DNA of 64,000 bases. Source: a virus. The first letter of the stretch is position 1; the number at the start of each line of letters is the position of its first letter. Shown piece by piece: positions 58,245-64,000 of the stretch. Under the pieces are notes generated by a model that was given only the letters and a program-made list of their open reading frames with translations, did no database searches and was not told the DNA's origin. The translations under genes were made by a program, and so were the position numbers. Where the stretch lies: positions 170,887-234,886 of the IMG/VR virus record IMGVR_UViG_3300025536_000010, one strand, 5' to 3'.

Positions 58245-58918
58245 GCAAAAACAAGGCTGAGGACAAGCAGGCGCAGGCTTGGGAGTTCTGGCAGGCATCG
58301 TTAAGCCCCGCAGCGCGAAAGGCGCTGGACGAGCCCGAACCACCTGCCCTGCCGGTAAGCTCGCCCGCGGCCAGCGCGGACGACGAGGAAGACGCTTACG
58401 CCGAACTCTGCGAGCGGCTCAGCGTCCAGGCCCGCGAAGCCCTCGATCAGGCCGAGCCGGCAGCACCGTCATCGCCCGACACCATCGAGCGCCCGGACCA
58501 GCTGCTGGCCCGTCCGTGCCTGGTCGAGAGCCCAAACGGCGATTGGGCCACGCTGCGCGTGTTCAAGACGATGGAGGGCTTGGCCAGGCGCATCGGCGAC
58601 CTGGAAGGTTCCGACACGGTTGTTTGGGCCGTGTTCGGTGTGCCCATGCGGCTGACCAAAGGCCCGCAGCGGTATTTGCTGCTACCGGACGGCGAAAATG
58701 CGATAATGGTTCCCATGTACTCCGGTGGTCCGGTCAAAAAAGTCGAGGCCAGCCTGCTCGAAGGGTTGGAGATGCAGGAGGACGGATTCATCGGCCCGTA
58801 TGAGCTAGCGAACACGAAAGTCGTCTCTGCCAAACTGGAGAACCAGCAGCCGGCCCCTGCCAAGGGCAAGGAGAGCAGTGACGACGATGATGACGATGAC
58901 GATGATGACGACAACTAA
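58241..58918 (+). CDS. Acidic-tailed hypothetical protein, 225 aa
   Basis: ATGA overlap. Pro/Ala-rich N-terminus, SWEFW-type helix (AWEFWQASLSPAARKALDEP), a central fold (LVESPNGDWATLRVFKTMEG, DTVVWAVFGVPMRLTKGPQR, NAIMVPMYSGGPVKKVEAS) and an Asp-only tail (eleven Asp then Asn). Last gene before the 58.9 kb terminators. Confidence 0.55.
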   Translation: MSKNKAEDKQAQAWEFWQASLSPAARKALDEPEPPALPVSSPAASADDEEDAYAELCERLSVQAREALDQAEPAAPSSPDTIERPDQLLARPCLVESPNGDWATLRVFKTMEGLARRIGDLEGSDTVVWAVFGVPMRLTKGPQRYLLLPDGENAIMVPMYSGGPVKKVEASLLEGLEMQEDGFIGPYELANTKVVSAKLENQQPAPAKGKESSDDDDDDDDDDDN

Positions 58919-58949
58919 AAAACGTCGGCATTTGAGTCACAATATATGA

Positions 58950-58980
58950 CGGGCGGCCCGTTAGACTACGGGTCCGCCCG
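58950..58980 (+). terminator. Imperfect GC hairpin after 58918
   Basis: CGGGCGG (58950-58956) and CCGCCCG (58974-58980) with an inner CCGT/ACGG extension. No U-run. Followed at once by a second, stronger terminator. Confidence 0.5.
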
Positions 58981-58989
58981 CTCATCGTT

Positions 58990-59028
58990 ACACCAGGAAC
59001 GCCTGCGGTGGGTGTCCTGGTGTTTTTT
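58990..59028 (+). terminator. Intrinsic terminator with U-run
   Basis: ACACCAGGA (58990-58998) and TCCTGGTGT (59015-59023), perfect 9-bp stem, then TTTTT. With the hairpin at 58950 it isolates the replication cluster from the structural genes. Confidence 0.9.
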
Positions 59029-59064
59029 CTGTCCGGTGTGCTGTATCGAAAGGAGCTATGCGCT

Positions 59065-61086
59065 ATGACCACAACCAAGACTGGCAAGCTCGACTTCAAC
59101 GCCTTGGGCACGAGCCCCGAACATCAAACCTGGAAGAAGCATCGTGAACTTCTCCTCAACGTGAGCGGCGACGCTGCGGGGTTCCGTGGCTGCATCGCCC
59201 TCGGCTTGCTCGTGCGGCGTGTCGTCGGTGAGGCCATGCTGTGGGGGAACAAGAAGTTCCTGCACAACGCGGATGTCGACTGGCTGAGCATCACCGACAT
59301 CCCCAGCGGGTTCTTCAAGATGCTGCGGCGTCGCCGCGAGGTCCACTGGGCGACTCGCCGGCAGGCGACCACACGCTTCGGCATGCCGGTTCTCAGTTTC
59401 GGCTCCGAAGGCAGCGCCGCCTGGGATTTCCGCAGCATGCCTTTCGACAGCGCCACGTTGTCGGACACGGTCGAGGGCGTGGACGTCCAGATCAACCACA
59501 GCCCCGACGTCCTCAGCCCGTCCGAGCATCCGCAACTCTTCCGCGCCTTGAACGCGCTCGAATGGGCCGCCACGTCCACAGCGTTCAGCTACCGGGGCAC
59601 CTGGCAGGCTGAGAAGGAGCACCTGTTCCAGACCCTTGGCAAGAAACTCTCCAACCCCGAGGACCGCTTGGTGGTCTTCGGGAACAACATCCTGATGAAC
59701 CATGTCGAGCGGCCCGACGTTTGGATGCCGAAGGCGTACCTGGGCTTCCCGCTCCAGCTGGCCGGCAAGCTCTACGATCGCGCCACGCGCCCGCTGGCCG
59801 GTGGCCCGCCGTACTTCTCCGACGATCTGCGTCGGTTGGCGGTCAAGACTATCAACGATCCCTACGTTGCCCCGTACGCGGGCCAGGTGGTGAAGATCGT
59901 CCGTGAGGTCTATCACGGGTTGCCGGCGGTTGCGCTCCACCTGGTCCTCAGCAACAACAAGAAGTACACACACGTCATTCGCTTCGGCCAGCAGGCGAAG
60001 ATCTTTCGCCAGCAGGGTGCGTATTTCAAAGCTGGTGAAGCGCTCGGGCAGGAGAACTTCATCCTGACGCCCGACTGGGAAAGCAAGAGTCCCTACACTC
60101 GCTGGGACAAGTGGCTGCCGCGCCTGCTCAGTCCGCACTTCGATGCCGGCATCAGGGTCTGGTTCGAGCGGCAGCTGGTTCAGTTCACGCCGGGCGTGAT
60201 CCACGCGCCTTCGGCCATCGCGGCGGTGGCGGCGCTGGGGAACGCCCTGGACGAGTCGCATCTGCTCTGGGACGTGTCGCCCAGCGAGCGCTACTTCAAC
60301 GCGACGTGTGACACCTACGTTTTCCCGACGATTCAGATCATGCGGTGGGACGACTTCCGGGGCACCTTGCCCGGCGGCGTCGCCTATGATCTGAACCCGG
60401 CCGATCCGCGGTTTCTCACGGTCGAAGAAGCCAGGCGGTTGCGTGCCGAGGCCAGGGTGCGCAAGCAGGAGGAGGACAGGATTCGTCAGGAGGAGGAGCG
60501 GGCACGCAGGGAGGAAGAGGAGGCGTGTCAGGCCATCCAGGACATGCGCGATCCGATTGCGGCTGAGGCTCGGCGGCAGCGCGAGGACGCGCTCAAGCTG
60601 GTGCGCCGGGATCAGAGTGAAGAAGAGGCGCGCCTGGCCGTGATTGCCGTTCAGAACGACCCGGTGGCGGTCGAGGCTGCGCGGCAGGCGGCGATGGCTC
60701 GGAAGCTGGTCAAGCTGGAGCCGGTCGAAGAGGAAGCGCGCCTGGCTGTGGCTGCCTGCCAGAACGACCCGGTGGCGGTCGAGGCTGCGCGGCAGGCGGC
60801 GATGGCCAGGGAGATGGTCAAGCGGGAGCCGGTCGAGGAGGTCGATACGGCGGACCTGCCGCTGGCTGGCACTGTCACCCGCGTCGGCGTTCACCGCGAC
60901 TGGTTCGACATGCGTGAGGCGGATGGTGTCCGGGTCCGGTTCACCATGAATGGTTTCACGTCGGTCTACGGGCCGCGCGGCGGTGTCAGCAGGAAGGGCG
61001 TTCATGATGAGCGTCTCGCCAGGGGCGCCGAGGTCAGCGTGATCTGCGGTGCCGACGAGAAGGCTCTTGAGGTCTATATTAAGTAA
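59065..61086 (+). CDS. Large hypothetical protein with 36-aa repeats, 673 aa
   Basis: ATG at 59065 after GAAAGGAG; an upstream in-frame start would lie within the terminator. N-terminal 460 residues unknown (GGFRGCIALGLLVRR-type segment, HLVLSNNKKYTHVIRFGQQA, VSPSERYFNATCDTYVFPTI). Residues about 470-600 are charged coiled coil with two near-identical 36-aa repeats (LAV..QNDPVAVEAARQAAMAR). C-terminal small beta domain (GTVTRVGVHRDWFDMREADG) may bind a partner or nucleic acid. Position next to virion genes suggests a structural or head-related protein. Confidence 0.55.
   Translation: MTTTKTGKLDFNALGTSPEHQTWKKHRELLLNVSGDAAGFRGCIALGLLVRRVVGEAMLWGNKKFLHNADVDWLSITDIPSGFFKMLRRRREVHWATRRQATTRFGMPVLSFGSEGSAAWDFRSMPFDSATLSDTVEGVDVQINHSPDVLSPSEHPQLFRALNALEWAATSTAFSYRGTWQAEKEHLFQTLGKKLSNPEDRLVVFGNNILMNHVERPDVWMPKAYLGFPLQLAGKLYDRATRPLAGGPPYFSDDLRRLAVKTINDPYVAPYAGQVVKIVREVYHGLPAVALHLVLSNNKKYTHVIRFGQQAKIFRQQGAYFKAGEALGQENFILTPDWESKSPYTRWDKWLPRLLSPHFDAGIRVWFERQLVQFTPGVIHAPSAIAAVAALGNALDESHLLWDVSPSERYFNATCDTYVFPTIQIMRWDDFRGTLPGGVAYDLNPADPRFLTVEEARRLRAEARVRKQEEDRIRQEEERARREEEEACQAIQDMRDPIAAEARRQREDALKLVRRDQSEEEARLAVIAVQNDPVAVEAARQAAMARKLVKLEPVEEEARLAVAACQNDPVAVEAARQAAMAREMVKREPVEEVDTADLPLAGTVTRVGVHRDWFDMREADGVRVRFTMNGFTSVYGPRGGVSRKGVHDERLARGAEVSVICGADEKALEVYIK
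60652..60866 (+). repeat. Tandem 108-bp repeat inside the 59065 gene
   Basis: CAGAACGACCCGGTGGCGGT starts at 60652 and again at 60760 (period 108 bp, 36 codons), with 46 identical leading bases. A third diverged protein-level copy precedes it. Confidence 0.7.
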
Positions 61087-61109
61087 GCATTCCTTTCGGA
61101 GTCAGTGGT

Positions 61110-61145
61110 CCGGCGGCAGGAAGCCGCCGGCCCTGGCTTTCTTTT
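61110..61145 (+). terminator. Intrinsic terminator
   Basis: CCGGCGGC-AGGAA-GCCGCCGG (61110-61130) followed by a T-rich stretch CTTTCTTTTCTTT starting at 61137. Confidence 0.8.
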
Positions 61146-61184
61146 CTTTACCTATCGGCCTTCCGCCGCCTTACGCGGTGCGGT

Positions 61185-61190
61185 TAGAAT
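61185..61190 (+). promoter_or_regulatory. TAGAAT -10-like box (GGTTAGAAT)
   Basis: Lies 50 nt before the 61241 start, after a terminator, so a promoter is expected here. The -35 (TTCCGC, 18 nt upstream) is weak. Confidence 0.35.
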
Positions 61191-61240
61191 ACCGGCGTTG
61201 CTGATCGCTTGAACGGATGCACCGTGAGAAGGATCTCGCT

Positions 61241-62830
61241 ATGTCCAGGATGAGCCCAGGTTACGCTGCCTGGTGGGACGCTCCCAACACTGGTGGCGAC
61301 GACACCCCCGTTATTCGCCATGCCCCCGAAGACGGCAACTACCATCTGCCTGATTGGGACATGGTATCGAAGATGCGAGGCAGCCAGGTCGGTAAGTTCG
61401 CGGTTGTGCCGCGAGCACGCCGCGACGGCACCAGCACAGGTTTCGATGCTAGTGTTGCCGGGCCGGTCCACGTCGACCCTGACGCTCCAGACGGCGGCGT
61501 GATTTTCGACCCGACCTCCGTTGACCGGCGCACCATGAACCAGGCGGTCGCCACCAACTACTACCCTCATCAGGTCTTTTACAAGCTCGGCACGCCGGCC
61601 CCGCTCCTGGGGTACGGTCGCGGCCGTTTCTATGGTCACGAACAACAGTTCGTGGAGCCGCCCCGCGTGAACCCGCATCTGGGAGATCACGCTTATATCG
61701 TGCCCAAGGCGGCGGGGGATGGCGGACAACGCCTGACCGAAATCCCGACCATCGTGGGTAACGGGATGGCCCCCGCTCCGTACAACCCGCAGTTCCACGC
61801 TCAGGAGGAGCAACGAGTGAACCCTGCACCGCCGCTATCGTCTCTGCCGCCGATGGTCCACCAGCCTGTAGCCGGGCCTGCGGCTCAACCAGCGCCCATG
61901 CCAGCCCAGCCGCAGTACGCTCCTGCGGCTCCTGTGCCGCCCCAGCCGGTGCATCCCGGGCAGTATCAGCACCCCGGCAATCCCTACCAACAGCCCACGC
62001 AGCCCTACTACCCGCCCCCACCGCCGCCGGCCGATCCGGCCCTCATGGGTATGATGCACCAGTTGTTGGGCGGCATGACGGCTCTCCAGCAGCGCGTGGT
62101 GGCCGTGGAGCAGCGCGCTGCCGCTCCGCCGCAGCAGCCAGGCTACCCGCCGACAACCGGCGTGTCGGCGAACCCCATGCCGGTTGGTCCGCCGCCGGGT
62201 CTGGCAACCTTGCCCGTGGGCGCCGGCGGTCGTCCGCGCGGCGGCTACAACACCCAAAACGAGAACTTCGACGACGAAACCGCCAGGCCGATCCGCAAGC
62301 AGGTCATCCGCGACAAGCGCAGTCAGCGCATCATCGAAGAAGACCAGCAGGAAGAGGACGACGGCCAGCAGCAACAGCCGCAGCGCCCCGTGCGCCGGGC
62401 GCGGCCGAACAGCCTGGTGGAACACGATCAGGCCGAACGTCAGCAGACCGAGCGGCAGTACGAACGCTACCAGGAGCCTGGGGACGACCGCGTTATCACG
62501 GGCTTCGAGTCCCTGGAATTGCCGTTCGTCACCGGCCCCCTCGGCAACAAGGCCAAGCGGCGTGTCTTTCTGGAGATCCCTGGGGCTGGCAAGCACAGCG
62601 GGCACTTCCACGACATCATCGAGAGCGAACACTGCGTCGCTCTGGTCTACGACACGCGCTACGAGGACGGCACGCAGTATCTGCCGCCCGACATGGGCGA
62701 TACGCAACTCAAGCTGCACGTCCCCGATAAGAAGATCACCTACACGGTGAGCAGCATGGGGTTCCACTACTCGTTCGGCGTGTTCGACCAAATCGTTCTG
62801 GTCAAGCATGGCGTCGAGCCGTTAAACTAG
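61241..62830 (+). CDS. Proline-rich putative structural protein, 529 aa
   Basis: ATG after GAGAAGGA (an in-frame ATG at 61217 is less likely). N-terminus SPGYAAWWDAPNTGGDDTPV, a Pro/Gln-rich linker (about 200-275), a helix MMHQLLGGMTALQQRVVAVE, and a C-terminal domain FESLELPFVTGPLGNKAKRR, SEHCVALVYDTRYEDGTQYL, HYSFGVFDQIVLVKHG. Position between terminators and just before the portal suggests a virion or scaffold role. Confidence 0.55.
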   Translation: MSRMSPGYAAWWDAPNTGGDDTPVIRHAPEDGNYHLPDWDMVSKMRGSQVGKFAVVPRARRDGTSTGFDASVAGPVHVDPDAPDGGVIFDPTSVDRRTMNQAVATNYYPHQVFYKLGTPAPLLGYGRGRFYGHEQQFVEPPRVNPHLGDHAYIVPKAAGDGGQRLTEIPTIVGNGMAPAPYNPQFHAQEEQRVNPAPPLSSLPPMVHQPVAGPAAQPAPMPAQPQYAPAAPVPPQPVHPGQYQHPGNPYQQPTQPYYPPPPPPADPALMGMMHQLLGGMTALQQRVVAVEQRAAAPPQQPGYPPTTGVSANPMPVGPPPGLATLPVGAGGRPRGGYNTQNENFDDETARPIRKQVIRDKRSQRIIEEDQQEEDDGQQQQPQRPVRRARPNSLVEHDQAERQQTERQYERYQEPGDDRVITGFESLELPFVTGPLGNKAKRRVFLEIPGAGKHSGHFHDIIESEHCVALVYDTRYEDGTQYLPPDMGDTQLKLHVPDKKITYTVSSMGFHYSFGVFDQIVLVKHGVEPLN

Positions 62831-62861
62831 ACCTATGGACTTCGCCCACAAGGAGAGCGGC

Positions 62862-63062
62862 ATGAGCATGGAAAAACGCGGCGTCACCGAGGATGATTCC
62901 CTGGTGACGGAGACGGTGGTGGCCGGCGGCATCACCCGCAAGGATATGCAGGAGGCCACGAAGGCCGCGCAGGACAAGGGTCACCAGTGCTGCGGCGGCA
63001 GCTGCGGCAGCGACCCTCTGAGCAAGCTGGCCGACGCTGTCAAGGATCAAAGCAAGAAGTAA
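62862..63062 (+). CDS. Small Cys-containing protein, 66 aa
   Basis: ATG after AAGGAGAG (an in-frame ATG at 62835 lacks a site). VTETVVAGGITRKDMQEATK, then CCGGSCGSDPLSKLADAVKD, a possible metal site. No family recognised. Flanked by a hairpin downstream. Confidence 0.5.
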   Translation: MSMEKRGVTEDDSLVTETVVAGGITRKDMQEATKAAQDKGHQCCGGSCGSDPLSKLADAVKDQSKK

Positions 63063-63072
63063 CCTCCTTGGG

Positions 63073-63097
63073 AGCCGGGTAGCGCCTGCCCGGTTCT
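63073..63097 (+). terminator. Hairpin before the portal gene
   Basis: GAGCCGGG (63073-63080) and CCCGGTTC (63090-63097) form an 8-bp stem with G-U pairs, followed by a pyrimidine-rich stretch TCTCACATCCTTCC. Weak terminator or leader element. Confidence 0.45.
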
Positions 63098-63140
63098 CTC
63101 ACATCCTTCCACGGACGACTTATCGACACGGAGGTCGGTC

Positions 63141-64000
63141 ATGAGCCAACTCGGGCTCCGCGGTCAGTTTTCCAGTTTCGGCGGGATGGGTGCCGGTACA
63201 AGCTACCCCAACCCATTCGACGACCTGGCTAGCCTGGCCATCCCGCAGAACTTCCGGTCGGCGCTCTACTGGTGCGAGTACGTCTTCTCGATGTTCGGGA
63301 CGTACCGCATGGCGATGGAGCGCATCATTTCTTACTTCCTCACCGACATCAGCATTCTCAACGCCAGCGAGGATGAGGAAGAGAAGTGGAAGTCGTTCCT
63401 GGGCGACATCGTCGACGCCAAGAGCGTGATCCAGAACAAGCTGCGGAATCGGATGTGCTACGGCAACAGCTTCTCTAGCGTGGTCGTACCGTTTCGCCGC
63501 TTCCTGTCCTGCCCCAAATGCGGCAACATGTTCCTGCTGCGCGAGGTCTACAACAACAAGGCCGCGTTCAACTTCCAGTGGCAAGAGCCGGAGTTTCACG
63601 CCAGCTGTCCGCACTGCAAAGTCGGCTCCGGCTATCGAGGTAAATGGAACGTCCGCGACGAGCAGGAAGACCTGGAGAAGAAACTCAAAATCAAGGTCTG
63701 GAACCCGCACGAGATCGAAATCCTCCACGATCCCTACACGGACGAGACGGCCTACCTCTGGCGCATACCCGAAGACTACAAGATGCAGGTCCGTAAGGGC
63801 CACCTGTTCCACCTGGAGCGCGCCCCCAAGGAGGTGTTGCAGGCGATCCATCACAACCAGTGGTATCGCTTCCACCCCGACGCTCTGTTCCACATGAAGG
63901 AGCCGACGCTCTCCGGTATCATCTGTCGCGGCTGGGGCTTGCCGCGCATCCTCAGCAACTTCCGCCAGATCTGGTATGTCCAGGTGCTGCGGCGCTTCAA
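63141..64000 (+). CDS. Portal protein, partial (3' end outside window)
   Basis: ATG after ACGGAGG, frame open to the window end (286 codons seen). NFRSALYWCEYVFSMFGTYR, MAMERIISYFLTDISILNAS and NKLRNRMCYGNSFSSVVVPF fit the N-terminal core of tailed-phage portals, which form the dodecameric DNA gate. A zinc-like insert (SCPKCGNMFLLREVY ... ASCPHCKVG) and EIEILHDPYTDETAYLWRIP follow. Terminase is at the opposite edge, as expected on a circular map. Confidence 0.7.
   Translation, partial: MSQLGLRGQFSSFGGMGAGTSYPNPFDDLASLAIPQNFRSALYWCEYVFSMFGTYRMAMERIISYFLTDISILNASEDEEEKWKSFLGDIVDAKSVIQNKLRNRMCYGNSFSSVVVPFRRFLSCPKCGNMFLLREVYNNKAAFNFQWQEPEFHASCPHCKVGSGYRGKWNVRDEQEDLEKKLKIKVWNPHEIEILHDPYTDETAYLWRIPEDYKMQVRKGHLFHLERAPKEVLQAIHHNQWYRFHPDALFHMKEPTLSGIICRGWGLPRILSNFRQIWYVQVLRRF

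Noticed and set aside
59056-61005. Minus-strand 649-codon frame
   Set aside because: Antisense to the repeat gene at 59065; no motif.

Overview
This 64 kb window is part of a high-GC tailed double-stranded DNA phage genome. Supporting this are a large terminase subunit at the left edge (minus strand, running off the window), a probable portal protein at the right edge (plus strand, running off), and between them a nearly complete phage replication and nucleotide-metabolism gene set. About 90 genes are packed on the plus strand, often with ATGA or GTGA start/stop overlaps, and only the terminase is on the minus strand. I see no tRNA, rRNA, CRISPR array, integrase or transposase. The host cannot be proven from the sequence. 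A Planctomycetota (Gemmata-like) host is my inference, from the GC content and from two proteins (50377-51354 and 39224-40177) whose domain styles I associate with that phylum.

Layout: 1-1503 terminase with a mini-intein in its P-loop. 1.5-9.1 kb early-type small genes: membrane proteins, RNase H-like protein, GNAT acetyltransferase, dCTP deaminase, a stand-alone RNA polymerase alpha-CTD-like protein. 9.1-9.37 kb a non-coding regulatory region with hairpin, TATAAT box and palindromes. 9.4-16.8 kb a lone PD-(D/E)XK nuclease-like protein and many unknown or zinc-binding proteins. 16.8-18.4 kb a split HldE pair (heptose-7-phosphate kinase plus heptose-1-phosphate nucleotidyltransferase). 18.6-23.1 kb an SbcD/SbcC-like pair. 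24.8-38.5 kb the replication core: SF2 helicase, DnaB-like helicase, DnaG-like primase, UDG-PolA fusion polymerase, dNMP kinase-like protein, a very acidic-tailed protein, RecA-like recombinase. 38.5-46.4 kb glycosyltransferase, ATP-dependent DNA ligase, ParB-like protein. 46.5-49.3 kb LAGLIDADG and HNH nucleases, ThyX, 2OG-Fe(II) oxygenase. 49.3-58.9 kb DUF1643, DnaQ-like exonuclease, RuvC-like resolvase, DNA methyltransferase, a RecA-fold-like protein without P-loop. 59-64 kb genes separated by strong terminators, leading into the portal (virion module).

How it fits together: the phage supplies its own replisome (helicase, primase, polymerase, ligase, RNase H, exonuclease), recombination enzymes (RecA-like, SbcCD-like, RuvC-like) and thymidylate supply (Dcd to dUMP route plus ThyX, dNMP kinase), with uracil recognition built into the polymerase. 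The alpha-CTD-like protein suggests redirection of host transcription. The heptose pair plus glycosyltransferase suggests glycan or nucleotide-sugar modification. The least expected observations are the terminase P-loop mini-intein, the free alpha-CTD, the split HldE module, a short EDYFG-type motif shared by four phage proteins, and a recurring AT-rich palindromic motif near gene starts.
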